A stretch of 64,000 nucleotides of DNA from Metopolophium dirhodum (taxonomy: Eukaryota > Arthropoda > Insecta > Hemiptera > Aphididae), in NCBI RefSeq assembly GCF_019925205.1, contig NC_083564.1, positions 25,954,447 through 26,018,446 of the forward strand. Reading direction: 5' to 3'. The position numbers and the translations under genes were made by a program. Positions 10,900 through 23,661 of the stretch are shown piece after piece. The notes under the pieces are model-generated. The model was not told where the DNA came from and searched no databases. It saw nothing but the letters and a program-made list of their open reading frames with translations. The number at the start of each line of letters is the position of its first letter. Position 1 is the first letter of the stretch.

Positions 10900-13800
10900 T
10901 TATACTGTATAAATGAGAAGCTCACACAATACAACTGTATTTTGATTGACTGCTTTTGACTTTTTGGTAGTGTCATCAAATAATTCCCAATTGTTAGGCC
11001 CTCTTTTACAGTACGCTACATAGTGACCAACAGATGTGCGCAATCTACTTAGCCCTTTCCGATAGTCACATACACCTCGCAATTCATATGCTGTGTTATA
11101 ATGTGTTAGAACTTGTGGGATATCCTTTAGAGGTATTTGTAGCTGTGGAGCAGCTTCTGTTGATTGATATTTATAGTTAGTAATATCTCCTGCAATTAAA
11201 AAATATGATAACATAAATAAATGTATATAGTGTTTATAGGTTATATTTTAGTTAATGTATTTACTGTAAGTACTAAGTACCTTCCCATTTTAGAATTTCT
11301 ATAATTAAAAGTTTTGTAGATGCTTCGGTCCTTATAGTTTTATCACCATTACATGGGTTTGTTTGATATTGGTTTATATTTCCACAAGTCAAATAGTCTA
11401 TCGATAATCTTTCTAATAAAAAATTTTGTAAACCATCTAGATTATTTTCTGTGTGGAATGTGATGTATGTCACTGGTTTTTGTTTTTCCGTTGAGTAGTC
11501 ACATTTAGGGTTTGAACATAATATATAATCAAATGCCGTAGGTATATCTTGAAATAGGTTTTGTATGACAAATGCTGTTGTTGCATGGCAAGAAACTAAT
11601 GTAATGTCATAGTCAATTTTGGTTGCTTCTGGTTCGAGATAAGTTAATAATATCTGAGCTCTTTCTTTGTAAGTTGTTGGGTTGATTCCTTTTTTAACAA
11701 TTGACGAAACAAAAGAAAGAAATTCATTTGGGTTTTCCAGGCAATTTATTTCTTCGGAATATCGCTTACTTGTACAATAAGACACCATGAATATTGAAGC
11801 CAGTGCATCAAAAACACAAGTATTACTAAGTGCAACTTTACCATAACCTTTTAAATTCCTACTTTTTAGATCAGTTACTTTTGAACCATTTTTTAAATTA
11901 GGTAACGATGTAATGCTGCGTGAATTATTTAAGTCTATATGACGCAAATGTGTGTTAGAGTTTAAGTAAGAATTTGTTATACGTTGTTTTTTAGATTTTC
12001 TATCCCACCCTTCTTTAGCAGTATTCTCATCACAGTTAACTGTTATTGATTTGTTTATTGTGATTTCATTTTCAGTGTCCATTATAATATCATTAATATT
12101 GTTTTCGTCAATAGCAATAAAGTCATCTTCATTAGTTTGATCAATCAGTATAACTTCTTTAAAGTTGTCACTTTGAATGGTATGTGTGTAATTTGAAGAA
12201 CGCAAAAGAGAATTTCCTCGTAGAGATATTATGTGTCTTTCTAAAAACAAATCAATATTTGTAGGAAGGTCTATGTCTTTGAAAGTTACTACTTTTAGTT
12301 TTTTAAAGCTTGATTCCACTCCTGCAGAACTGGCTGTCATTTTTCCATATTTAAAAATAGGTATCATTAAACCTGACCACAAAGGTAAAAACTGCATGCA
12401 TTTAATTATTAATGGCACTAATGTGGGCAAATACATAGCATTAATGCCATTACCCTCTTGAATATATTCTTTGCTCTTTTCAAATATTTCCTCAGCCCAA
12501 CTCTGAAATGGATTTTTTTCATTATCAAGATCAAAATTTTGTGATTCATCCACTTCCTCAATTGAATCATGAATGTCTTCCTCAGAGTCAATAGTTGATA
12601 ACACTTGATTATACCATTCTTCGTAATTTATAAAACCCGTGGATGTTATATCAATTAATTGTTTTTTATGATACTCACATGGAGTGTCTCTACCTCTCAC
12701 TGCATCAACTCCATCAGTTTCATTTGTTAACACGACAAATAGGGATAAAACAATTGAATATATTTCCGATATAGATTGGTTTTTAATTATAACTCCTATG
12801 CTGCGTAGAATTACTTCTCTAACTCTACCTTGAGTATTCTTCAATGGAATCCATTTACTCACTAATCTTATAAAGTGAGCAACATCTGTTCGTATGAAAC
12901 AATTGGGCAACCAAATTGGATCCGGCGATACCTTACCTAATGCTAACTTAGCACAAACTCTGATATACTGTTTTAGTGAAGAATACTGGGTAAAACATTT
13001 CACACATGCGGACAACAAGGCCATGGCTTGGTCGCAAACAGTTTCTCTAGGTGAAGGCACATTAAAATTTAACCAGTTTGCAAGCCAGTTATAGATAGCA
13101 AGAGTTGTATGCCGCTCACTTATCATGTTTGAAACCGTAAAGCTGTGTAGTTTTGATTCATCGTACACCAAAGCTTCGTATAGATAAATTGTTTTAGTTT
13201 TATTCATTCCAAATTTTTTAAAATTCTTAATTAATGATCCAGTTGCATCAATTATGATCTTAGGATAAGAAGTACTTTGACAGTAACTTCTGTAGAGATG
13301 GATCTGTTCGCAACTATGGTAATGAATATAAAATGGTTCACAACTTAAATCATGTAGAATGTCTTTATACTCATTTTCATTTTTCATGATTGCCAATGAT
13401 GTAAATACGTCTTCATGCCTTCTATTTGATGCCAAGTTTCGCCATTTTATTTGACGTAATGCACCCCCCGATGGTATAATAGGTGGTTCAGAATAACCTG
13501 AAAATATGAAATATTTGATTGATGGTTTGAACATTTTTTTTCTTGTAAAAATGTTTGTTGTACCCTTACTTTTCCCCCAATTATTTTGAATATGTAGGTA
13601 TTAATGCAAGGCTGGGCATTAACGAGTTAAAAGTTAAAATTAAGTTAAAACGTTAAGTGAATTTTAATTAAGTTAATTAACGCGTTACTTTTTTTTTCAA
13701 ATTAACTTTTAACTTAATAAGTTACTTTTTTTCAAGATTAACAGGTAACACGTTAATCTTGAAAAAAAGTATCTATATTAAGTTAATTTTTGTCAGAAGA

Positions 13801-16800
13801 ATAATGCAAATTTTTGAATGGGTTTTTGCTTTGATGTATCATTTTAAATTTCCCCAGTAATTTTCTTGAGCGTAAAGAAAAACTATCTAATAATCTATAT
13901 TTTGTATCTGGAATTTTTTATTTTTGTAAATTAGCAAATTTTAAATTTAAACTAAGTTAAGTTACTTTTTTTTCAAAGTTAATTCTTAACTTAACGAGTT
14001 AACGAAAAAAAAATATGAGTAACTTTTAACTTAACTCAACTTTATTGTTTTAAAATAACTTAACTTAACAAGTTAAAAAAAATCGTTAACTTGCCCATCC
14101 TTGGGTATTAGGATGCATTTCTGTTCTTTTTAAAGAACAAACATTCACTTTCCTAACAGAACAAGTCCTAAGTCGATGACTCAAGCATAACAGCTCTAAA
14201 AATTGTTCACAGACGTAAAAAAAACATCATTGTAAAATGAATCGCTTCACTACTAATCTAAAATAACGATTTTAATTTTTTTTACTAACCTAACGTTACA
14301 AAAGATTGAGGTGAATAAAATTGTAGTTTTTCAAATTTAACGCTCCCCCTCCAACACCCTCCTCCTGAAAAGGATTTTTTTTTATACTTATTATTACGGA
14401 CTAAAATCACCTGTTTTCATCAGTCGTACAGCTTCTGTTTCACGATGTGTGGCGCTAGACATATTTTTTTGAACAATGGCTGTTATTACTTTTTCCTTTG
14501 CTGTTCCCAACAAACGGCGTTTTTTATTTGGCTCGTGCAACATGTCAAAATTCCCCGTATACGTGCATTGCATTAATACCCTGTAAAAAATAAAATTAAA
14601 ATGTACAACTTTGTATGAAATAACAAAATTTAGGAAAAAAATTTGCTTAAAATTTAATAAAAATATTACTTTTCATTATCTAATGGTTTTTCAGAAATAA
14701 TCCCTTTAAAGCATGAGCTGCATACACTACATCGTCCAAATACGGTCACAAAGTTTGTTCCATGTGGATGAACATTTGCTTTGCGGAATGATAAGCAGCA
14801 TGGAAGTTGTGTATGCACCCAAAAATGTTCAGCCAAAATAGGTGTCCATTGATTTTTGGTTAATGCATAGTACGTTTTAAAACTTTGTGATGGTCGTTTT
14901 TTATCATGCAGTCTGTATTGCACATCATCAGGTTTTATTTTTTTCCATTCTTCTGAAGAAAAAGTTACCACAAATTTTCTTCTAGGAAAATCCAGATTAC
15001 TGCTGGAATTTTCATCCGAACTACCTGTATAAAAAAAAGTTAACAGTTATTAATATATGTCAATTGTAACGCAGATAATTTAATGATGTAAGTGCATATA
15101 GTTAAATAAAAAAAACTTTATTTAGATGATATGTATTGTGCAATAATACCTTATCATTATGAAATAATCAAATAAAAGTGTACTTATATAAGTAATATAT
15201 TTGAATAATACGTGTAAAAAGTAATACCGACCATATTCTGTGGAAGAATTAAAGATGGCTTCTGGTGGATCAATCTTGGGACTAGAACAAAATCCGAGCT
15301 TTTCTTTTATCTCATGGCGTCCCTTATACACAAAAGTGTGAATAGCACTTTTACTCATAAGACTATTTAAATAAATGCTTATATCACTCCAAACAGTGTC
15401 AGTAGCTACAATAATTTCTGAAAAGAATATTTGTAAAATGTTACGTCAAATTATGAATTTTGTTTAAATCCTTATATTTTTGCACAACCCTCCAATAATA
15501 ATAGCCTACTCACGGTACGAAGTATAATATACAATATATATTTTGTATTATTATTATTTAAGAATAAATTAGCATAAATGATAATTCTGTATACAATAAT
15601 TATAATCACAATATTCTTGTTGTTTTTATTTCATATTAATAATAATGTATTTTATTTGATTATTCTTTGGAAAAAACTCAATTTACAAAATACAAAATTA
15701 AAATAATATTAGGGTTGAAAATTTGAAACATAATATTTTATCACACTAACCATATTGGATGGTATATTAATATTGGTCAAACAGAAATTTATTTTACGAG
15801 TAGGTTAAAATTAATTTTCTGAAAAAATTGTATTTGATGTCAGTATGAAATATAATAATATACTTTAAAAGTTTCAAGTATATAGTTACCATTTACCAAC
15901 GAATAATATTTTTAAATTACAACAAAATAACTAAAATCGGTGTTCTAGGTTTTCATGTACTTACCTAATTTCGTCCAAATTTAACTTAAAATTTGTGTAA
16001 TCAATAACTGTGTTTATATAGGTAATATTATTTGTATTTTTTGGTTATAGAACGAACTATATGGAAAAAGGTAATTTGAATAAAAAATGTTAAGAGAATA
16101 CAATAAAATTATACATTACGTCGAACTCAGTGTAAAAAACGGATAAGTAAAAAAAAATAGATCTTTAAGCACTTTAAGGATGTGATACCTATCGGCTATC
16201 ATAAATCAATGCTAAGTAAATTTAATAAAAAGTACACTTATTTTGTTTTAATAATTTATTTACTTGGCGAGAAATTATTTTGAGCAGAAATGTCCATTAT
16301 AATATAATATTTTAAATTACATTGATTTTCTAATGCATTTTGTTTATTTTATTCACGTTATTTCGTGTGCTGTGTCGTATAAAGTTTACGTCATATAGTT
16401 TCTCACCGAGTAAATAAATTATTGAAACAAAATAAGTATATTTTTTATTCAATTTACTTAGAATTTATTTATGATATCACATCGTTACAGTACTTAAAGA
16501 TCTGTTTTTTTTACTCTTCCGTTTTTTGCACTGAGTTGTGATATAACCATTAATTTAGAAAATTGTCAAGACAACAGTATTTTTGGGAAATTTATTTTAT
16601 CACTAAGATTCTTTTTTTTATTCAATAAGTACTTTTCTTTATTTTTTATTCTTTCTTTGTACACTTTGTTTGGCATATTTATAATTAAATAATACCAATA
16701 TATTATCGTACGAACATAATATAGGTACGAACATAGGAATAATTATCAACAGTATAACACACTAGGTAATTGTGTAATACTATAGTATTAATTACAATTT

Positions 16801-17771
16801 AACAAACTACATTAAATAAAATATAAACAATTTAAGCTATAATGTAATTCTATGAAGCTATATAGTTTATAACGAATTGAAATAAATAATCCATAGCTAC
16901 GTATAGGTAGTGGCAAGAATCTAAGTTAAAATATACGTGAAGTCGTGAAAGAGCAATAATGAAATGCGTCGCGTACATGAAATTGAGTGGGGGAATCAGT
17001 CGGCACGACAATGCGAGATGCGGCCGCCGTGATTCCAGATTTCATTATAATTTCTCATTAAAAAGTTTGCACATTTCCTTTAATAACGTAATTTCTAACA
17101 GTACTATTTTGATGATTTATTCAAAAAGATCATCTGCACGATTTTTCTAATTTTTCCAATTTATTAGAAATATATTGATTTAGTAGATAATTAGTTAGGT
17201 CCGGTTAAAAAAAACACCAAAATGTACAATGTTGAAATGGGCAACTCCTGCTTCGAGATAATAATATACACTGTCGTGCCGCCGCTTTATTTTTTTTTAC
17301 TTAAGGTTAGCTCGCGCCACGACGATGAAAACTATTTGTTCAGCACAAAAAAATTTAAAAATTCAAATATTTGAATATTATATACCTAATTATTTATCAA
17401 TCTTTTATTTCTTTTAGTGAAAATTAATTACAAAAAGTGGTATTTTTGGAATTTTGAATAATTTTAAATTTCTATATTAAATACTTAAATTTGTTTTTCA
17501 TATTTCACATTTTTTCAAGCATATTTTTAATTTTTTAACATCTATATAACTACCGAGCCCTACATATTAGTGAATACACACAATAAAGTTATAATTTACT
17601 ACGTCAATTAATTTAATTTAGTATTAAATTGATTATTACTGTAAGTTTTTATAAAAATTTAGGTCTACTTACTTTTTTCACCATTGACTTCAGTTATTAT
17701 ATACGGTCTTTAAACTTAAGAACTGCTTCCACAATTTGATGAGACGGGATAACTGTTTTTCGACCCGCCAT
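10900..17771 (-). CDS. Transposase-like protein with C-terminal USP-type deubiquitinase domain (6 exons, about 1094 aa)
   Basis: Exons, in transcript order: 17771-17705, 15417-15232, 15024-14670, 14580-14411, 13497-11281 and 11189-10900. They sum to 3285 bases (1095 codons with stop), and every GT-AG junction joins in phase. The first ATG is at 17771-17769. N-terminal exons give a short helical, possibly DNA-binding unit (TVWSDISIYLNSLM, HTFVYKGRHEIKEKLGF). The third exon has a Cys/His cluster (CSVCSSC) suggestive of zinc binding. The large exon shows acidic residues spaced like a DDE/RNase-H transposase: IDATGS (Asp about 343), CDQAMALLSA (Asp about 415), TDVAHFIRLV (about 464) and SAGVESSFKKLK (Glu about 654). 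From about 810 onward it reads as a USP (C19) domain: Cys box SNTCVFDALAS (Cys about 820), CSNPKC and a second Cys pair resembling the USP zinc finger, and a His box GHYVAYCKRGPNNWELFDD (His about 1054) on the last exon. Gene order and the fusion are read directly. The transposase class (MULE-like is my best guess) is inference. It may be an intact transposon gene or a domesticated one, as I see no terminal inverted repeats around it. Confidence 0.75.
13608..14102. mobile_element. MITE with TIR AAGGCTGGGCATTAACG in intron 4
   Basis: The left end AAGGCTGGGCATTAACGAG and the right end (reverse complement AAGGATGGGCAAGTTAACG) form terminal inverted repeats. The interior is rich in TTAACTTAA-type text on both strands. 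GGTATTA occurs just outside both ends (13597-13603 and 14104-14110), which may be the target duplication. It is about 495 bases long and non-coding. Confidence 0.7.
16124..16537. mobile_element. Foldback MITE, about 414 bp, in intron 1 of the transposase-USP gene
   Basis: The left arm (16124-16278) and right arm (16395-16537) are inverted copies of about 145 bases with moderate divergence. Shared landmarks include AACTCAGTG at the ends, the AGATCTTTAAG block, the ACTTATTTTGTTT block and TAATTTATTTACT. The transcript of this region would fold into a long hairpin. Confidence 0.75.
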
Positions 17772-18317
17772 TATTCAGGTAGTAATGAATTAATAGAGAA
17801 AAATTATACATAAACTAACTATTAGGTGCAAACTAAATAACCAAACTCATAACGGCGTGGAAACAACGTTTATTTCAACAACGGTGAAATCGGAATAATG
17901 AATTAAAAAAATCCTGGATACTAAAAATGGTTAATGATAATACAGTAGCAATATTAGTAGCGCAGTTTATTTTTATTGGCCAATAGGCAATGAGCAATAA
18001 CAATAATACGATGGGATATCGATGAACTTCTGTTTGGAATTCCCCAGCTCACCCGTCATACCACGGTACAAATCATATTACAATCACACCCAAACAATAA
18101 CATGATCGTATTAAACCTTAGAGATGATTCAAGTTAAACTATTTTAGACATAATATATCCTATTTTAATCAAAACATTCAAATATTTTACTACCTACGAG
18201 CTAACCAAATTAAAAACAAGGGATCCAACATGAGCATTATATTTAAGTCTACCACTGTTAAATAATTAGCTCTATCAACTTAACAATTATTCAATCTACA
18301 GTGAAAATATTAATAAA
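17772..18317. other. 5' flank of the transposase-USP gene
   Basis: It holds a TTGGCCAATAGG CCAAT-type box at about 17979-17990. There is no clear TATA box. No other gene is seen. Confidence 0.4.
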
Positions 18318-19531
18318 AAGGTGCTCTGCTGTACTGAAGGTTACAAGCGGGTCACTGTATAATGCATGGTATTAAATTTTAATTTAATGATATATCATTG
18401 TATAAGAAAAACGATTCTGAGCGGAGACGGTATGTCAGTCTAGGTTTAAGACATATTATACATATTTATGGTATTAAAAAAAAAATTGACTTATAATAGG
18501 TACCTATACTAAATTCCAAATTAATCATATCACAATATCCATTAGGTACTTATAACGCGTTATACATCAACAACAAACCGTGATAATATCATAGATATAT
18601 AATAGTACACTTTAGAAGTTTCAAGTAACCACGAATAATATTATACAATCACAACAAAATAACTAAAATAGTTATTCTAGGTTTTTTAATATGTAATTTT
18701 GTCCAAATTTGTACTTAAAATTACTATAAAAATAAACTGTGCTTGTGTATTATTTTGATTTTTTGGTAACAGAATAAACTTACATGGAATCTTGTTTTAA
18801 ATTTTGAATCCTTAGCTATAAAAACTGAACATTTTATAATTTATTAATTACAATGATTGATAATTTTCGATATTTTGATAAATTTTGTCAAGATTTGATC
18901 TTTAAATGCTTATAAAAAAAACTGTGCCAATGTATTTTTCATATTTTACAACTGCTATTGTAACAATATATCAGGAGCCTTGTATACAATTTTTACACTT
19001 TTTGGCACAACAGTCAAAATATTTTTAAAATTGTATGGTGTGTAGGAAATGCTAATATAATAAACATTCAGTGAAATTTTCATGTATCTACAGTTTTATT
19101 CGATTTTGAATTACAACAAAATAAGGAAATCGCTACATGAGAAATCGAGTAAATATTAAATGTTGTAAAAATTTAAATTTCAAACGCTCATAAAACTTTA
19201 ATTTGACTTTCTCGTACACATTTTTTTTTGTTGATAAAGGTAGATAATCTTATAAGGAATCTTGTATTACATTTTAAAATCTTAGATTTAAAAAGAAACA
19301 TTTTTACGAATCCTCAACTCAAAATAATTTGCTAACTTTCGTGATTTCTGAACTTTAAATGCTTATAAAAAAAAACTGTGACTAAATATTTTTAATATTT
19401 TTCATCTACCTTTGAAACAATATACTAGGAGCTTTCTATTTTATATTTTCAAGCTTTTTTAACCAACAAATAAAATTTTATTAACATTTCTAGAAATAAA
19501 ACTAAAAAATAATGGAAAATGAAAATTTAAT
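18318..19531 (+). repeat. Dispersed repeat family A, copy (plus), 3' end replaced
   Basis: It starts with the head GGTGCTCTGCTGTACTGAAGG and has ACGATTCTGAGCGGAGACGG at about 18409-18428. It runs through the internal blocks and stops at about 19531, where repeat family B begins instead of the usual family-A tail. Confidence 0.8.
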
Positions 19532-20035
19532 AAATATTGGCATAAACATTTTTTTGATTTTCGCAAAATTTCCATTTTGGGCGGTGCTGGCGAGACGCGC
19601 GAAATAGTCGAACGTGGTTTGTTCGCGGACCAGACACGTGCGAATTTCGGGGTATATCGTGCAAATTCGTGCTAATCACGTGCTAAATATTGGCATAAAC
19701 AGTTTTTTGATTTTCGCAAAATTTCCATTTTGGGCGGTGCTGGCGAGACGCGCGAAATATTCGAACGTGGTTTGTTCGCGGACCAGACACGTGCGAATTT
19801 CGGGGTATATCGTGCAAATTCGTGCTAATCACGTGCTACATTTTGGTATATCGAGTTTGTTATTATTTTTAATTTTTCACGTTGGGCGGTGCTGGTGAGA
19901 CGTCTCTCCAGCACCGCACATCATTTTTTGTCATAGAGTTGTATATTTTGTCATGCAAATTCATGCTAATTACATGCTAATTTCCTGTAAAAAGAAATTG
20001 TAAAATTTTTGAATGGGTGGTGCTGGAGAGACGTT
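19532..20035 (+). repeat. Repeat family B with a 153-bp tandem duplication
   Basis: Two head-to-tail units start at 19532 and 19685, each beginning AAATATTGGCATAAACA and carrying GGGCGGTGCTGGCGAGACGC and CGTGCAAATTCGTGCTAATC. A related, more AT-rich unit follows (19890-20035). The copy at 6650-6990 has only one of the tandem units, on the other strand. Confidence 0.85.
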
Positions 20036-21043
20036 CGTCATTTTTATAGAGATTTGAAATTTAAAATTTATTATGTATAGTATAATTTTTGTTTCATGAA
20101 TGAAAAATAGTGAAAATTGAATACAATACACCATATAAGTGGTTCTTAAAGCCATTTAAAATTACAGAACATATTATGTTCAGTTTTTTTTTAAAATTAT
20201 TATAGAAGTTCAATTGTTGACGAAATTCTTCAAAATCACTAAAACTAAATATTATTTTACTGTTGAAAATATATAAAATTTTCAATTTGAATAGCTAAGG
20301 TTTGAAAATTGAATACAAATTTCCTTATAAGGTAAAGAAGATGGTCGTAATGAGACATCTGCAATAATCTGACATTTGTATAATTAACTATCATACGAAT
20401 ATATCAATTTTAACTTACCTATATTTCAACGTTTTTTATTTTTTGAAAAGTGAATTCATGGAAAAAAGACATGTTTTACCAAGATTTTTTTTTGTTTTTC
20501 ACAATTATTTTTAATAATCTGGGAATAATAATGTATTATAATATTTAAAGTCAAAAACGAAAACCATTTTAACAGCTCCAAATGGTGATGACAATCGTTT
20601 AGTCCGCGGACAAAAAAAAAAAATACACATTGTAAATCTAATAAATTTAAAACTCCACACAGAATCTAAGACAATTGTAAAACATTAAAGAAATGATTTA
20701 GTGTGTGAACTAACCTTTAGAATTCAATAATTAAAACTAAAATTAATCGATTTAATCGTATTCCTGTTTATACTAACATCTTAAATGATTTTTTAACTTA
20801 TGTATTAATATGTAGGTAATATACTACAATTATCAATTTTATAATTATAAGTAGGTAATAAGTAATAACTAATAACATTATCTAGATGAGAAAAATAAAA
20901 TAACACTACGATCAGTGCCGCAACAACCGCAGCCAATTTTTAGGTTCAACCACCTCCCCCCCTCCACGAACACTGTTCAAACGTAATATTAGTAGGTACT
21001 TACAATATAATTATAAATTAAAATAATTTATTGGGAACAAATC
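20036..21043. other. Intergenic with decayed repeat pieces
   Basis: The block near 20280-20330 (AGCTAAGGTTTGAAAATTG) recurs at about 60140-60160. No gene was found. Confidence 0.45.
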
Positions 21044-21582
21044 TAACGCGAATTTTTCAATTTTTTTTTTTTCAGTAACTTATGTATAATTCAAGTTACG
21101 ACGAATTAAGAACGATATTGCAAAAATGAATTGCCGGAAATTATAAGTTTTTAATTGAAAACGACGGGGACGTCTGAATTTGGCGATCAGACTAATTTTA
21201 AAGTTACCTTATTGTACAGCTAATTGAAATGTTTGGTATTTTCATTAATACCCGGCGTAGTCACTCGCACAGACAATTAAAATCAAAAACATCCCTCGAC
21301 TTGTTATGTAAAACCACCATGGGTGGGTGTCGGAATTATTTTTTGCACCATCATTTTTAAAACGTTCATTTACCTAGGATAAAAAAAAATTTAATTTGTT
21401 ATGCTTAAGCTCGGTAAACTTTAAGCGTTGTACGAGTGCGTAAAACACCAAAAATCGTGAACTTTGTAAGGCTATACTATAAAAACTAACGATTTCCGGC
21501 AATTAATTTTTGCATCATAAAGTTCTTAATTGTTTGCGACACATATGTTTCCGAAAATAAAAATTGAAGAATTTGCGTGATC
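21044..21582. mobile_element. Foldback MITE-like element, about 540 bp
   Basis: The left text 21044-21148 (CGCGAATTTTTCAATTTTT... GAATTAAGAACG... AATTGCCGGAAAT) is repeated inverted at about 21478-21582 (ATTTCCGGCAATTAATTTTT... GTTCTTAATTG... AAATTGAAGAATTTGCG). The interior is unique and non-coding. Confidence 0.65.
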
Positions 21583-22299
21583 GCTAAACTAGATTATAAC
21601 ATTAAATTTAAAAAATATTTTAGGGGTTTTAAGAAATTGTCTTCAAATTATCACATTTAATTATTTTATATAGTGATATTATATTGATAGGTTAGTGTTA
21701 TTATTTTATAATAGATCAATATAGCCAATAGGTTACCTAAATTACATTTTTTTTATTTAAATCCCGGTAGTTGAGTTTTGGACAAGTACCTACATAGCGG
21801 TAACTTATAAAAATTCATATTTAAATTTAGTTAGGTACTAAAAAAATATAGCTTCTCAAACACTGTGTCTAGAGGAACTGGCGGGATAATGCATTCAAAT
21901 TTCAAATAATAGAATGTCTATAAACTTGCGGACCAGTTTTGCATGGTTAAATTTGGCATAACTGAAATAGAAAACCAAAAATAGGTAAATTGCTGATCAC
22001 AAAGATTTCTGTAAAAGTGCATAGTACGATTTATCAATATACCGTATGGGTACTGAGTATAATATATAAGTTCTATGGATTTATCATAGTAAATGATATA
22101 TTGTAATATATTTTATAATAATATCTATGGCAATCGTCAATTGTCGACATTCGTCGGCGACGATTAACAATTCTAATAATTTCAGTGAACAAAAATATAA
22201 TAAGCCATCAGCCATCAATATAGACGGACAGTTCGTTAAACAGTATATATTATAATGTAAGTTTTGCAAATTTCGTTATAATCAGGTTATTTTTATAAA
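21583..22299. other. Intergenic, no gene seen
   Basis: AT-rich DNA. Short ORFs on both strands lack support. Confidence 0.45.
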
Positions 22300-22570
22300 A
22301 TGTTTCGATACTTCCAAGTTTCAGCTCATCGGAGTGAGATGAAGATGGATGAAGATAGTTGTTTCTTCAGTGATGGTAGCACTCTAGCTAGGTTTCACCG
22401 GAAGAGTCGATGTTTACGCGTAAGTTTGTTTTCAGATTATTACTATATTTTACATTTACTTTTTAGATTAAATTAAATATTTATTGTCTCGGACAATCTG
22501 TTAACTGGGTGACGTAGAAGCATTTATAAGTTTAATCCCAAAAGCGCAATGTATAAAATACGCGATGTTT
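22300..22570 (+). other. Putative short exon with strong donor, homologous to 27130-27370
   Basis: An ATG at about 22300 opens 40 codons (MFRYFQVSAH... RFHRKSRCLR) that end exactly at a consensus donor, GTAAGTTTG, at about 22420. The text around the donor and downstream (TAAGTTTGTTTTCA, AAATATTTA.TGTC, ATAAAATACGC) matches 27215-27365 at perhaps 70 percent by eye. No next exon could be placed, so this may be a non-coding first exon, a fossil gene duplicate or part of an old repeat. Confidence 0.3.
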
Positions 22571-23661
22571 GGTCTTCGTTTCACCACGCCAAGTTTAATA
22601 CGTACCTTTTTGCATATTATTCTATTCGCCGGGTATCGCCTTAGATTTGCCGTTTGCGCGAAGTATTTAAAACAATATAATGTTATCAATCTTTATATTT
22701 TATATACATAAATATATTATACACCTCATGTATTTTATTAACATAGTTACACCTTTTTTGGTGTAGTTTATATCATATATGGCTAGATATATAATAGGTA
22801 TTAAATGTTTTGCAATTATATATTTTACTATAGTTATTATTTTTCATTATAATATAATATAACAATACACTTTAAATTAAATTAGTTGTTATCAAGACAA
22901 ACAGTCTTAAAACAAACTCTTTTCTGGACGTTCTCAAAACAGATAATGCTTAAAAAAATTGCACAGTTGTCGTAGCAGTCAGTTGCTAGATCAACCTATG
23001 TGACATTAAATAGGAATTATTCTTGTTTTTTTAAATAATTTTTTCAAAAAATATATGTAATATGTATAACTCATACAATTAAGAATTTATATTTAATAGA
23101 AATGCGGATGTTTATACTTCATAGATATTTTTTTATTGAAACCGTTTAAATAATTTAATTAAACAATCGGGAACCCATCACTAGTATCAATTTTATTATA
23201 TTACGTGATGTAAAATCACTGGCACAAGGTGCAGAGACTGCATTTTAAACAATAAAATATAAAATGATGTTGTAGTAGAAGCTGGAAACAGTAGCTTATT
23301 CTAATTTATAATCCAATAATGTAACCGATAAATAATAATGTACCTATTATATTCATCATTGAATGATTATTCAGAGATCACTTTGGGATAAGTACCAAAC
23401 GTATAAATGTAAATTAAGAATAATTAATAAAAACATTTTGTGAAAGGAACAAGATTACTGCTAATATTTAAGTCTTAATTATATTATTAACAAATAAATA
23501 CAAATAATAGATATTGTATTAGCTTATTACTATTAATATTCAGTGTAAATAGTTTCTGATCGACTTACCTATATGGAAGTACCTTCATATCAAATAATCC
23601 TAACAAATTAATACAAGGATTCTCATAAATTGATATTAGAGCAGCCTAAAAAAAAATTTAA

